Assembly: GCF_027596085.1 (NCBI RefSeq)
Contig: NC_072452.1
Coordinates: forward strand, 6,640,790 to 6,704,789
Reading direction: 5' to 3'
DNA from: Anoplopoma fimbria
Lineage: Eukaryota; Chordata; Actinopteri; Perciformes; Anoplopomatidae
DNA length: 64,000 bases
Shown piece by piece: positions 1 to 13,039 of this stretch; the stretch's first letter is position 1; each line of letters opens with the position of its first letter. Below the pieces are notes generated by a model. It did no database searches and was not told where the DNA came from. It saw only the letters and a program-made list of their open reading frames with translations. The translations under genes and the position numbers were made by a program.

Positions 1-69
1 CACAGTGAAGTTATGTTACTTAAAAAAAGGCAAATCATGTACAGTTTTTAACATTGGCCATTAATTATG

Positions 70-379
70 AGTCTCACCTGTGCTGTTCTTCTGCTTGTAC
101 TGTGGTGTCCCCACAGCTTTGGAGGTCCTGTATTCATCCCTCCATTGGGCTCCCTGGCCCCGCCTGGTTGACGGAGTGGCTGGTCTGGGACTGGCAGCTG
201 GAGGTTGTGAAAGTGGTGCTCCTCTTGATTGTCTAGGAGATGAGAGTCTTTGAAATCTGCTCCTACGCTCATCCGAGGAGGCTCCCGCTGTTGTTGATTT
301 GCTAGACTCTGTCTGCGAAGATAGCAATTTCTCACTCAGTTCCTCAGCTCTGTGCAATTGGAACACAGAAACATTTTCC
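70..379 (-). CDS. mtus1: Probable next coding exon of the mtus gene (frame unresolved)
   Basis: On the minus strand an open frame runs from about 411 to a GTGAGA donor just below 70. Its product is basic and Ser/Pro-rich, in style with the preceding exon (ends QYKQKNST). The best acceptor is the CAG above 379. The upstream exon ends in phase 0, and phase 0 into 379 meets a stop after about 11 codons, whereas the open frame needs phase 2. Either another acceptor is used (the AG before 342 fits phase 0), a tiny exon intervenes, or this exon is alternative. The exon is plausible; its 5' boundary is not settled. Confidence 0.4.
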
Positions 380-519
380 CTGCCAGCTCCAACCAGTGGA
401 CCAGTGTCCAAAATATTTGGATTTAATTAACTTACAAAGTTAGCTGCAGTACTAAAAAATAAGAAAAAAAATGTTTTGCTGATTTTTTAAATTGTGATAC
501 ATTAGAAGTCTATACTCAC

Positions 520-2143
520 CAGGCTGATCCTCTTTATCTCTCTTGTGTAGTCAGAATGCAGCGCTGCCTCTTCTGCTTCAGAGCTGGCGTTACTGCATTG
601 GACTGCTGAAGCATGTTTATTTGCAGCTGGCTGTTGGAAAGGTGGGGATGCTCTACTCTTCCCCAGTCCATCCACAGCAGAATGTCCAGAGGACTGTATA
701 AATGTCACGCCCAAGTTAGCAGCCCCTGTATTCACTCGTCTCTGAGCATCATTGATCGTTTTAGTTGGGGTGAAGACAGCTGCTGCACTAATCCTAAACT
801 TGGCAGGACTACTCTTGATAGGTGCTCTTGCTTCTGCTTCAGTGTGTTTATTGTTCACTTGTGATGGTCTCTGCAGTGAAGCAGGGCCTGACACCGACCT
901 TTGATGCACACTTCTCGTCACAACTTTTGATTTTACGCTGCTAAAGTTTGGCCTGGGAAACTTTTTAATTTCCATTTTCTTGACTTTGCTGGCTGAAGGG
1001 GGCAGTCCTGCAACCATACAGTTAGCAGTCACAGAGATTTGCTGCCGTTTAACAGGGTGAAGTCCTGGGCTGCTTCCATTTGAAGTGCAGGAAGACTCTG
1101 AAAAGGAAGGGAGGCTGGGCATTATGTTCCCAATGTTTTGCACTGGAGTGGAAGTGTGAATGTTCGTATCAGTGTGTTGTGTAGCTGACAGAGTGGATAA
1201 AACAGTCTTGCCTTGTACAGGTGTTAATGCGCCAGAGAATTGGGACAATAGCTCTGCTTCAGCAGTAGGAAACGGAGCCTCTTTTCCACAATCTGCAGGA
1301 GATGATTCACAGAGAAAGGTCGTCAAACAACCACCCTCATTCTCACTTGGCAGAGCTACAGGAGAGGTGGATGCTGCCATATCATTTTCCTCAGTGGGAA
1401 GAGCTTCCTGAGTGAAAGTCATGCCAAGTATCAGGTGGTCTATATTCTCCTCTGTGAGTCTTTCTGTGGATTTTCCAAGTACCTCCGGCAGAGTGGTTAA
1501 CAGGAGGTTAGATTCAGCGGGGAATGCTGGATGGCCTGCAGCCAGAGAGATGGACGACTCCTCCAGGGAAGAGACAACCAAGAGTGACTGGTTCTCCTGA
1601 CAAAAACTGTTGCTCCTTATTACCATTTCCCCAGAGCTCAGGGAGCAGCAGTCATTCTCAGTTGATCCGCAACGGGAAGTCCCACCTGAACTCAGTTGGC
1701 TTTCCCTACCGGCAGAGTCTGGAGAAATCACTGCACTGCTACTTCCATCCTCTGTGTCTATATTGAAAGTCGGGTACTTATCTAATCCAGTTGCATGGTT
1801 GCTCATCAGACTCAAGTTTTCATTCCAGAAATTCACACTGCTATCAACAGGTGTGGCGATAAAAGCTGGGTTCAGGTTCCTGATTACGCCACACAAGACT
1901 TTATCCTGCGGCGAGGTGGTGTTGTAGGAGTAGGAGTCCCTGAGGCAGCACTCCGGCATGTTGACGTCAGGGGAGCTGTTGGTTTCTCTGTCACTCAGGT
2001 TGGAAACACTGCTGTTGGAGTCAGGTGAAGGCGACAGTGACGAGTTGCTGCACTGACTCTCGGGGGATAGGGTCTCTCTGTTGGGTTGAGGAACTGTGCT
2101 CTCAACTTGGTCGGTGGACATGTTGAATGTCTTATTAGACATT
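520..2143 (-). CDS. mtus1: MTUS1/MTUS2-family microtubule-associated protein, large 5' coding exon (gene runs off the left edge)
   Basis: The exon is open for 541 codons from the ATG at 2142 to a GTGAGT donor just below 520. A candidate acceptor AG lies directly above 2143, so upstream exons would be non-coding. The product is Ser/Thr/Pro-rich and low-complexity for about 370 residues. A basic segment follows (KKMEIKKFPRPNFSSVKSK near residue 390), which resembles the conserved stretch ahead of the C-terminal coiled coil in MTUS1/ATIP and MTUS2 proteins. Those proteins bind microtubules and end binding proteins. The long coiled coil itself is not in the window. I chose mtus1 over mtus2 because vamp7 lies next door, but polr1d nearby would fit MTUS2 (human chr13), so the paralogue is open. 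The start is the first ATG of a long open frame. Family confidence is moderate. Confidence 0.6.
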
Positions 2144-5100
2144 CTGGAGTTCAGACAGGATTTTGCCTACTTCTGTAGCTTAAATAACCTCACATTTGGT
2201 TAGCAGCACAGTGATCCATCAATTTTGTTGATCAGGCATGGATATCTGTAAAGAGAAGGAAAAAGGCCAATTTTTTACAACAATGTTACTTTGTGCAGTC
2301 TTTGCTGACATCTTTGTTATTTCACTGAACGTTAACAGAAGTCCCCCAAACTGATATTCCAGTGTAAAGTTAAGCTCAGGGGTCAAGAAAGGCTTTGGTC
2401 TGCCCTTGGAGAGCCTTTGTAGCCATTGGTCATTGTAACAGTATCTGGATACTCAAATTATTTATGACTTAGCTCAATGAAAAATTTAATGCTTAGAGCA
2501 TACTGTAGTGCAAGTTTGTCTAAATTTTCTCCTAGTTGTGCTAAGCGTTACAATATGCAATAGCCTTAAGATTGTTGAATATCAGAGGATCTGAGTATCT
2601 AGACTTTCTAAAGAAATGTTTAACCAGACACACCTGCGGTCTCTCCTGAATCATGGTTTCAGAAAAATATCAAATGTGAGGCTGGCCAAGCAGTTACAAG
2701 TCAGGCTTCTATTCTGAAATGAGCCAACATGGGTTTGGCATGAGAAAGGACCGACAGTCTTAACTGCTTTGTTGGGTACTGTTGTGTTTATTTAAGCTGA
2801 CTGGACAGCTAAGCTTGCCAGCTACTACTACAACAAAAGCACCATTGTGGTATGTACCACTAGAGAGTAGGATATCAAGTCACCAACAGCCTGAAAGTGT
2901 TCCAGTATGCAGACCCCAGACATCCTGGTGCATAGCGGAAAACTCAGGAGGTAAACTTGAGCACAATAATAAATTATCGTATTCATGTTTTGCCTTAATG
3001 TTTCTATAGCAAAAAGTTGACCTTGTCCCTCTTTTCAGGTGTTAATCACCCAAAAATAGTGAATGAAACACCAATCAAGTTTAATTAGACAAAGAAAATA
3101 CTGGTTGAGGATTGAAGGGCATGATCAGTGAGGCTAGATGACTTTCCCAGGAAACACGATGCAGGAAACGTAGTACATTAAACTTAGTTAACCTCATTCT
3201 AGAGTGGCAGCCTTCTTGCCTTGGGCTCATCTTAGTGAAATAATGCTGAGATGGAAGTTTCTTTAGTAGCAATATCAATATGTAATCCAGCAGTTGAATG
3301 TTAATTCCCTGTTTATATAGGGGCAAACAAGGCTCTACTTAAAGTGAGTGGTGTAACTCAAGAGTTAATGGACACCTGAAGTTACTAGAGACCTGACAAT
3401 ACTGGAGCTAGCTGCAGGCCTGAGGACGGGTGCTATATTTAAATCGACACTTCAGCAAATGTCAACTCAAATGTATTTTCTTTTCAAAGAGACACTGTAA
3501 TAGAGCATTTAAAAAAACACACAGAGCATAATTCTGGCCCTCACTTCCAAACATGCACATTTAAAAATGTTAGAAAAATGTTTTACCTTAGAGCAATTTT
3601 CTGTCTGTAAAGACAACAACGACATCAACAAAAGTCCTCCAATGAATATCCAAGTGATACTCCATTCCATAAAGTGACCTTTAGCCTAAACATTTGGGGG
3701 AAATCACAATATAACAATATGCCACACTACAACTAAGTGTTCATTTTTTTAATCCTTACTTAATTTTGACACTACTGCTGATAAGATAAATCAAAGCAGC
3801 TCTGCTTTTATCAACATGACCAACAGTCCAAATCTGGATTCATATTTTGTTTGCTTAACAGGCAGGGAAACAACACACCTTACTGCACATTACAATCTGT
3901 ACAACCAGAAAACATACAGCCTTGGCAAACTGCTGTGCACATTGAACCTTGGCATGGACTGCCTCTCATACGCCACTGCAGTATTTTCGCCCACGATTTA
4001 ACAATGCAGAAGTGATTTTCCTGGTTGGAAACGTGACTAAGCATTATATTGTTACTGTATTTAAATTACAACTGCACCTGAGACAAACCTTGACCTGACA
4101 ATATTTATGGAAAAATAAAACCTAGAAAATAAGCTACATGACACAGAGTGAACAAATAGAAAGAAACAAATCTTATTTTAACGACACTTACATTTGACAA
4201 AAAAAATAACAGATCAACTGTAGTATAAACTAACTCAATAACACCATTCCTGTCCTCTCCATTCAATGAGAACAGTGGAAAAGAAAATGCCTCCACAGTC
4301 AGCTGTGTTGTCTGCTGTATCTCGTCAGATCACTCGTTTTTTCCAGGTTGATCCAGCTTCATTTTACTCACTCAGAGACAATCCCATTACTGCTTTCCTT
4401 GCAGAGCTCTACATCCAGCCAACTGGGCAGGCAGTGGTGTGCGAGTGTGCTTCAACTAGACACCAACCCCCCCCCGTCCTACAACTCCTCCTTCCTCGTG
4501 TTCAGAGTCAACCGTGCATCAGTAACATCCCAGCCTGAATGAGGGTGTTACTGTGCAGCGATTAGATTCTGTTTTTTTTCCTCCGCTCCCTGAGGTAACA
4601 TGACCAGTCCAGCAGGCTTACTGCAGCAGTGGATCAGCAATCTCTCCAACAATCCACTGTGTCAGACAGATCAGTGACTTCCCCAGTGCAGTCATGTCAA
4701 GGTCCAGCTAAGGACTGTGCTCAGTGAAGTGCTCCACTCCCAAGTTTACAGAGGGAGCAAGCAAGGGGGGAAAAAAAGCAACATGTTACCTTATCCACGC
4801 CGAGCCCAGTGCTGGGGGAGTGGCCATGGCTTGCCAGGCTGACTTGGCATTCACTGTTGCTAAGCAGCCAAAGTCCATCTTTTATGAGGGGATGGATCAG
4901 GCTGCTTTTTAGTACGGGATAAGTGAAGGGTAGCAGAATGAAGGGAGGCCCGTGTTCCTAGAGGAATGTTGCCCTATTACAATTCCCAATCAGAATTTGC
5001 ATAGAAATTCACTTACTGCAAGGTGTCAAGACACACACACAAGTTTTCCAAAGTCCTACACTGATAATGTCCCTTTCTGATGACACAGCCTCATATGGTA

Positions 5101-6971
5101 CACAAACAGCTCGACACTTGATCCTGACTCTACAGCAGTGGTGTGACACCAGAATCTAAGACCCCTAAGACCTATGCTATTTCTGCTTAATCTATACAAG
5201 GCCCCTGACCCTGGAAACTACAGTCTAATCTTAACTAGAGACAAGAATTAAATCATGGTATAGAGTAGGCTTATTATCACCTCAGAATTCTGAGAATTAG
5301 TCTTATATGTGGTAAAATCAGCTATTTAGTGGGTCTACTTGTGTAATCTAAGCCTTTTGACATTGGTCGTTAAGTACAACAACTACATTAACAAAAATGA
5401 AGAAGTAATGTTAATTTTCAACAGAATTTAGAAAACCAGCAAGAGACTCTCCTGTCCAAGATTCAGACTTAAAACCTCAGTGATGTATGTTGCAAACATA
5501 AACGGTATACACTCTGAAACGTATAAAATACATTAAAAAAAGAATGAATAACGGGCCAAAATCCCTCCAATACCCGACACTCACATTAAACTGTCAACTA
5601 ATGTCTGGTCTACTGGACCCTATGTTTTAATAGTCCATTCTGCCTTGTCAAACAATACAATTTGGTAATTTTGTAAATGTCTCAGATTCATTAATAACTA
5701 TGCTGTTTGATATACGACCTCACCAAGTACCTCCGTTTATCCGGGTGTCTGTTTGTGAGAGAAATCTAATCCAATTACAGCCTTCAAATTGAATTACACA
5801 TTAAAAACAGTGATAGGAACAGAACAATGCTTCTCTAGGTCTGAATCCCCTAAGGCACTGTGCAGAAAGACTCAAATAGCCGTTCCTTGCATTTGCATGG
5901 GTGACTGGACATATCAGTTTCATACAGTGGGCTGTTATGAGTAGCAGAGACACCCATCAAAAACCAAGTCACAGAGTCGCACCATTATACAGCAGGGCAG
6001 CAGGTCAAGCTGGGGGATTCCAGCCAGCATACCACAGGGACAACGCTTTCCTCTGTAAAGCAGGGAACAAAACCTCACCAACGAGCCTGGACTGAAGAAT
6101 AGCGTGGCACTGTCTTTCAACAGCCAGAACATCAGTCAGTCTGCTCACACAAGAAGGAAAATAAAAGGCTTTCAAGACAAAGCTGCGGGCCTATGCCATC
6201 TAGTGTAAAACAGATGCATGTCAGAAGTGTCAGCGGCTGTGCAAATGCATCTTGGTTAGCTCTTAATTCAGTTAGCCCTAAACTGTGATGCTTGTACTGA
6301 CTAGCCATGGCATTTCCAGGGGGTGGACAACAACAAACAATAAGTTGAACATTGTTTATAAAAACATTGTTGACAAGCTGCAGGTCGGGAATGATTCTTC
6401 ACACTCAATCTGAGCTATTAAGTTAGATATTTAACTATATGCCATAGTAACAGCTGAACAAATTGCTTTTAGTGTCGTGCTGTATATCACTGTTTTATAA
6501 GGTGTCCCTGCTGAACGAAATCATTTCACCATGCAATCAACACCACGAGCATTTAGAAATTGCTCTTAAACTCATCACAGCTTAACCAATGTGCAAGCAG
6601 ATAATCAGGGAGTCCACTAGTCAAAGGTGAATATTTTAAGCCTGAGTTTCTGATCAAAACAACAACTGCCCCCAGATTACCCTGTGTGAGTCCTCTTCCA
6701 GCCAGCTGGGGCTATAATTAGACCAGTAGTAAACATAGTATGCCTCCACGAATAGCAAAAGGAAAATAATCTTTCAAGTCCATAAATGGTTTAAAACACG
6801 TCCGAGGCCCTTTAAAAGATTAGGGAATAAGTTAGATAACATTATTAGCAAACGTTAGCAGCCTTGAATATAGTTACAAACATAGCGGAATACCATTTAC
6901 TAATGTTATAGTAGGTTTCAAATATATACTGTATTTAAGAAGAATGCACTTCAGAACTCCAAATTAGTCAT
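2144..6971. other. mtus gene 5' intron / upstream non-coding DNA
   Basis: No coding exon, RNA gene or recognisable transposon is seen in this AT-rich stretch. Short open frames here have no family signature or splice support. It probably forms the first intron or introns of the mtus gene if its promoter lies near 8.0-8.3 kb. Confidence 0.5.
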
Positions 6972-8010
6972 CTTTACATTAGCTTTGAATTATCTTTGAA
7001 TTATCTTTCCATTATTTCTACATTAGCTCTACATTAGCTCTACATTATTTCTACATTAGCTCTACATTAGCTTTACATTAGTTCTACATTAGCTCTACAT
7101 TATTTCTACATTAGCTTCTACATTAGCTCTACATTAGCTTTGCATTATTTCTACATTAGCTCTACATTAGCTTTACATTAGCTCTACATTAGCTTTACAT
7201 TATTTCTACATTAGCTCTACATTAGCTTTACATTATTTCTAAATTAGCTCTACATTAGCTTTACATTATTTCTACATTAGCTCTACATTAGCTTTACATT
7301 AGCTTTGCATTATTTCTACATTAGCTCTACATTAGCTTTACATTAGCTTTGCATTATTTCTACATTAGCTCTACATTAGCTTTCCATTATTTCTACATTA
7401 GCTTTCCATTATTTCTACATTAGCTCTACATTAGCTTTCCATTATTTCTACATTAGCTCTACATTAGCTTTACATTATTTCTACATTAGCTTTACATTAG
7501 CTCTACATTATTTCTACATTAGCTTTACATTAGCTCTACATTATTTCTACATTAGCTTTCCATTATTTCTACATTAGCTCTACATTAGCTTTACATTAGC
7601 TTTACATTAGCTTTACATTATTTCTACATTAGCTCTACATTAGCTCTACATTATTTCTACATTAGCTCTACATTAGCTTTACATTATTTCTACATTAGCT
7701 CTACATTAGCTTTCTACATTATTTCTACATTAGCTCTACATTAGCTTTACATTATTTCTACATTAGCTCTACATTAGCTTTGCATTATTTCTACATTAGC
7801 TCTACATTAGCTTTCCATTATTTCTACATTAGCTCTACATTAGCTTTGCATTATTTCTACATTAGCTTTACATTATTTCTACATAAGCTCTACATTAGCT
7901 TTCCATTATTTCTACATTAGCTCTACATTAGCTTTACATTAGCTCTACATTAGCTCTACATTAGCTCTATATTAGCTCTACATTAGCTTTACATTAGCTC
8001 TACATTAGCT
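6972..8010. repeat. 11-bp satellite with 33-bp higher-order structure
   Basis: About 94 tandem monomers of 11 bp cover roughly 1,040 bp. Three variants dominate: ACATTAGCTCT (A), ACATTAGCTTT (B) and ACATTATTTCT (C). They recur mostly in the order C-A-B, giving a 33-bp unit, with local runs of extra A or B. The first base of C is often G or C instead of A (GCATTATTTCT, CCATTATTTCT), and that change is seen almost only in front of TTTCT units. The left end is degenerate (GAATTATCTTT monomers). The right end stops sharply at GATTACAAACC. It lies in mtus upstream or intronic DNA. Confidence 0.95.
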
Positions 8011-8260
8011 GATTACAAACCGCGCTAACGTTAGTTTGGAGCTTCTCTCGTTACTTCTCTCAGTAACTGTTAACCGGCTCACACAGCTGTCATGAGACCG
8101 ACTGAACACGTGTCCGCATTTAAACGCCTCCTGATTAACTATTATCTCCACCTGGTCGTTTCCCTTTGTCAGCGCATCAGGAGCAAAGAAATGTCACCTG
8201 TCAGTCAAAACCAGAGTCCAGCTCTGAGTAGAAGCAGTAATGAAAGAATCAGTTCATTAT
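8011..8260 (-). promoter_or_regulatory. Candidate mtus promoter / first-exon region
   Basis: This segment is richer in G+C and CpG than the satellite and intron around it. It carries an E-box-like CACGTG at about 8108. It is the first such patch upstream of the mtus coding exon. No TATA box or certain splice donor could be fixed, so promoter function is inference from position and base composition only. Confidence 0.25.
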
Positions 8261-9260
8261 TAATATAATTAGATCAGATATCTGTAATGAAAGACACACA
8301 TGTCAAAACCTCTCTTTTGTTTTCTGTCTGAGATCAGATTTTATTATATCAAATCTGATTATACACCATATGAGGCTGAGAAGCAAATCTATGTACAATG
8401 TAAAAAGTGCATTGTGTTAAAAGAAAAAGAACATATAAGCACACTGAACATCCTAGCAGAAGGGGGAATGTGAAAGGGAGCCTCCTATAAAAGGTCTTTT
8501 GAGTCAGTAATATTAATCAAATTTACAACATTTATTTGTATTATCATATCTGGTATTTTACAACATCAATTTTAGAAAATACGACTGTGCTTGGCGATAA
8601 AACATGAAGGAGATCAGAAAAACTGTGGTTCGGAGCAAATTCTTGAGACACCAACAACATGGTTTATTGGACAGTTGACCCTTAAGACATACTGTATAAT
8701 GCATTGGTTTAGTCAAAAATTAGTTTTCAGTTATGTAACAGCCGATCAGACACTGTATTTTGGGATTCCTTCTTGATGGATCTGCAACATGCTATATATA
8801 CTTGTAGGTCCCCTATGTCACTTTCAAAGGAAAAAGCAGGACAATAATGAAGCTATCTCTGCTATCTGTGTGGTTCATTACGGTATCAGTCTGAATGGAT
8901 GAAATACATAGATGGGTGCAGGGCAGTATCACAAACTGATACATCAGGCCACTAAGTGCATGAGACAGGATGAATGTACCAGACTAGAATAAGACAAGAT
9001 TGTTGTTCCACATCAGTTTTAGGCCACATGGCTGCTGTCCATTGTGTGATGAGGTGGGACTCCCTGTCCAGAAGGCAAGTCAATGTGCACACTATCAAAG
9101 AAGGGGCGAGGAAGGAAGCAGGAGGAGGAGCAGCATGTGTCTGCCGGTGATGTTGAAGCTAGAGGAGTAGGGGAAGGAAAGTTTCCTTTTGTGTCCACTG
9201 GCAGGCAGGGTCGAACAGGCGCATCTCCCCCCTCTTCCTTTTTTCCCCCTCTCTCTCCTC
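8261..9260. other. Intergenic DNA between mtus and vamp7
   Basis: No gene is seen. The part next to 9260 is the vamp7 3' UTR, because vamp7 is on the minus strand. It includes a purine-rich GGAAGGAAGCAGGAGG stretch near 9110. The rest is AT-rich without recognised repeats. Confidence 0.5.
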
Positions 9261-12200
9261 TCATTTGACACATGTGGGCCAGTTGAGGCCTCCACAGGCA
9301 GCAGAAACGATGACGTAAAGGACCACCTGAAAGGAGGACAGATATGAAGTTTAGTTCCTGCACTGCTGTGTGATTAATCAAGCTGTCAGCCATGCAGCTG
9401 CAACAGACAGAAGGAAATCCTGCTGTCAATGTCCGACAACGATAATGGGCCCTCTTAAGCAGATCACTGCTGCAGTTAGGGCTGAGCGATAATTCAATAT
9501 GATAGGATACCATTTTTCCATTGAATCATATTGCGATGAAATCGAATATAGAGATATCATGATACACGATTACATTGTCGAGATTGATAATAAAAGGAAC
9601 ATACTAACTGAAATGTATCTGAAAATCTGATTGTTTTGCACTGAAGCTCTTAATTAAATGACAAAAAATTCCGTACTTTACATTCGTCATATAAATTACA
9701 TAAAGACTATTTATTGTCTTATCAGAACACATGCTATATTGTGATATATATCTGTATCGTGATTTGAAATTACCTGTATCGGCAAAGAAGATTTTTGGCC
9801 ATATCGCCCAGCCTTAGCTACAATGTGTTTTTAAGTAAGTGAATCATTTAAAGACAATTACGGGAGTTTTATAGGACAGTTGTAGTAGCTAAGTAGTCTG
9901 TGCAATTTCCTATGTTAATGGCAAAAAAAGGTTTAATAAATTATAATTAATTATCCACTAAATTGTCTAGAGAACAATTACACTACATCCCAATAACAAC
10001 CAACATCTCACCAGTTCTTTCCGATACTCACCAGGCACACCAGCACAATGACAATAGTCAGCTTGAGGTTCTTCATACACATGGCTCGTGCCAGGTTACG
10101 ACTTGTGGTTTTGAATGTGACCGACTAAATGGAGTAAAGAGAGAGAGTAATAACAGTGTCAACATTTGTGCATAAGTAGCTTGCTACCTTACTGTCAAAA
10201 GATACAAATGTACACTGCCAATTGGAAAACATCATGCACTAGAAAACAAGTTGGATGAACAGGAGAAAAAAACTAAAACTGGACTTTAAACTCACAGAAT
10301 CAACCAGATTTTCTGTCTTGTCAATCAGCAGCTCCAGCTTCTCTCCTCTCTGAGCTACCAAGTCTGTAAAAAGACACAAAGAGAGCCAGAGGTAACTCGG
10401 ACACACAAAAGGTCCAGTGTTATGAGATTCATATCAAATGGTTGGTGAAATCTGACTGACATTTGAGACTGTTTTCAGCAGAATTTTAGTGCAGAATATT
10501 TGCTTAGGGCACAAAGGCCAACAAATATCATTGCTTTATTGGCACAGCATAATGAAGAGGTCACTGGTGCAACCACAATGCACTGCAGTCATTAAAAGAA
10601 AATAAACAACACTTTTAAGATTTAATTAAATGGACATTTATTGCATTATCTTATAGCCACATATAAAAAAAGAGGTCCTTTCAGTGTCACCGTGCCGTGG
10701 GTAAACTCATGAGAAGCTCACCTATGTTGCGGACCATAATGCCTTTCAGGTCATCCACCTGCATCTGAGTCTCAGTGACACGATCTGATCCTCGTGGGTC
10801 CGAGTGGTGTTTCTACAAAGACAAAGGGTGATCGAGGCGTATTTTCTGATTACTAATTCTGCATGTGTGACTACAGAAGTAAAAAGCCGTCACAGAGTCT
10901 TCGCAAGACCATGGTGCTCAATATGCTCCAGCTCTTTTCACACTCACCATCTGAGCAGCCAGTGTTGAGGAGAACTCGCTGTTCATGGCGTAAGGCAGGG
11001 CCGTTTGTGCTCGCGACCCGTACGTCGTCTGGAACCGCTTCTTGACTTCACTGAGGAAGCTGAACGCACGCGACCTCTCAAAGTCCTTCAGTACAAAAAG
11101 TCAAATATAGGAGGTATTACTTTAAGTACATTCCTATTAAAAGGTCCAGTGAAATGAAAAACGCCTTTCTATATTGTTACCCTGCATAAGTCGATGAACT
11201 CAATATTATACTACAAAAAACGTGGGTTGGAGATGCATTTGGATGCAAAGCCTTTATTTCTGTTTTTCCACTCAACCCTACACAAATAAATACACAGATA
11301 GCGGAGCCAATTGTATACTTACGTCATCAGTGATACACAGGAATATGATTCTGTCATGGCAGATGTAATGAAAGAGATAGCTATAAAAGAAAAAGACAAA
11401 AACAAAATCAACATTACATATATAAAGTTTAAAGCTCACAGTTTAATACAGTTAACTACGTGCTCTGTAAAATGTGTCTAAGAAAACATTAACTACAGAT
11501 AAACCGTAATAAAAGGGCTTTAACTCGAAATGACATCTCTAAACCATTCTAAGTTCAGTGAGGACACGTTGGGTTGTGCCTTTGTGGCATGTGATACCAC
11601 TTTATTGACTCAAGATTGTGGTTTCCTGTAGTGCACTTTCTGTATCTCTAGAGCTTGTCACATGTACTGAAATTACCACAGCACACACTGAGCATACAAA
11701 TCATTACATCAATAAGGCTGTAAGAAAACACTTTAATTCTGTAGGCTGTTGAAGTAGTGTGTTTGTATAAATTGCAATAATCACATTATATTAAGATAGA
11801 TATTATAGATATATATTTTTTTTCCATGCACAAAACGTGCCCAACCCTCATGGGTTTACAAGACACCAACAGTACAGCTGCAGTGGATCCACATCTCATC
11901 AGGTCACATTTGATTACAAAACAACCGGTTGCTTCACCGCTCAATCTTAAACAAAACATTCTTTCTTCTCTCTCCTCCGGCCTGGCAAATACAATCTGCT
12001 ACAAAGAAGGTTCCTTTCCTAAAACACAACTCGAGTTTTTCACAGCCATCCATCCAAAAGAAATCAACATAAATGGAAGTCATTTTACTAAAGAGGACAT
12101 CCCTTATGTCCTCGTAGACAGGACAGTAAGAATTGTCCATATAAATGTAAACACCATTTCCTTTTTTAAGTTTTAAAAATAAGTCAGTGAATGTGCATGA

Positions 12201-12522
12201 AAAAGGCCCTGAGAGATGAAGGTTACATCACGCTGGTGAATAATGATGAAGAGAGGGAGTTCATCATGTCAACTCCTATTGGCAACAATACATTGCCATA
12301 CCATTTTCGAGTAAATTATAATAATAATAATCATAACAATCAATCCTTTATTAGTCCCACAGTGGGGAAATTTACAATTCTCTGCATTTCAACCCATCCC
12401 GGAGGAGCAGTGGGCTGCTAAGAAGCGCCCGAACCACCAACCTTGTGGTTGCAGGACGAGCACTCTGCCAGCCGCCCCATGTGTGGCTGATTGTCATGTT
12501 CAACAGTGCATTGATGTAGTGT

Positions 12523-12605
<83 letters not shown>

Positions 12606-12850
12606 TACATACATATATCCCATGTTGTTGCCTTTAACTAGAGCCCACCAGAGTGAGTCACTCAGGTGCACCTGTGCTGTGAGACAGGTGTGTGTGAGTC
12701 CTACCTGCCGTGGCTGTAGGTCAGTTTGTTATTCTCTGATGGGATCTTGGCTAAAATCTGTTCAGTCACTTCCAGGAAGTTGCCACCACACCACGCGTGC
12801 TTTGCCAGGATGGTGGTTCCACGAGCCACCACTGCGAACAGGATTGCCAT
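9261..12850 (-). CDS. vamp7: Vesicle-associated membrane protein 7 (longin R-SNARE), complete
   Basis: VAMP7 (TI-VAMP) drives fusion of late endosomes, lysosomes and secretory vesicles with target membranes. Coding exons in transcript order are 12850-12705, 11380-11323, 11085-10948, 10812-10722, 10363-10296, 10124-10032 and 9326-9261, all with GT/AG borders. The spliced product is 219 aa (human 220). It starts MAILFAVVARG (longin domain, to about residue 110). The R-SNARE helix follows, with the zero-layer Arg in LVAQRGEKLELL near residue 150. A C-terminal anchor follows NLARAMCMKNLK, and the protein ends ACGGLNWPTCVK. The ATG follows a short 5' UTR whose acceptor is above 12884. No defect is seen. 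Identity rests on near-identity to the known family along the whole length. Confidence 0.97.
9479..9813. mobile_element. Non-autonomous DNA transposon (MITE) with GGGCTG..CAGCC ends
   Basis: This 335-bp element lies in the last vamp7 intron. The left end reads GGGCTGAGCGATAA and the right end TATCGCCCAGCC, an imperfect terminal inverted repeat. Both sides have TTA, as expected for a 3-bp target duplication of the PIF/Harbinger type. The interior is AT-rich and non-coding. A second copy is at 30244-30521. Confidence 0.7.
12324..12480. repeat. Dispersed teleost repeat (CCTTTATTAGTCCC family)
   Basis: The stretch CAATCCTTTATTAGTCCCAC followed by AGTGGGGAAATTTACA is a common interspersed fish sequence. 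A related core occurs at 13806-13840. It lies in the first vamp7 coding intron, just left of a CA microsatellite. Exact ends are not clear. Confidence 0.5.
12524..12615. repeat. (CA)n microsatellite with (ATAC)n tail
   Basis: About 80 bp of uninterrupted CA dinucleotide is followed by a short ATAC tract. It is inside the first vamp7 coding intron, about 90 bp from the exon ending at 12705. Confidence 0.95.
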
Positions 12851-12902
12851 GGCAACAGCTTCTGGGTTTCCGCTCTTCTACTCGCTGCAACACACGAAGA
12901 AC

Positions 12903-12953
12903 AGTGACATGTTAGTGACATGTTAGTGACATGTCAGTGACATGTTAGTGACA
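12903..12953. repeat. 11-bp tandem repeat GTGACATGTTA, about 4.5 copies
   Basis: GTGACATGTTA is repeated with one C variant (GTGACATGTCA). It lies about 20 bp upstream of the acceptor of the vamp7 start-codon exon, so it occupies the intron end where the branch point would be. Confidence 0.85.
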
Positions 12954-13039
12954 GGAGGTCAGACTCTTCAGTGCAACCTTACAGATAATAAAAAGAGGTG
13001 TCTGAGTGGGACTAATAAACATTAATAACGTTACTCTAA

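Noticed and set aside
6972..8010. CRISPR array
   Set aside because: Units are contiguous 11-mers without spacers, and the DNA is vertebrate.
12372..12671. Open frames encoding long Cys-Val or Thr-His runs (also near 16376-16933, 27726-28285 and 33294-33993)
   Set aside because: They are translations of CA/GT microsatellites, with no splice signals or family match.
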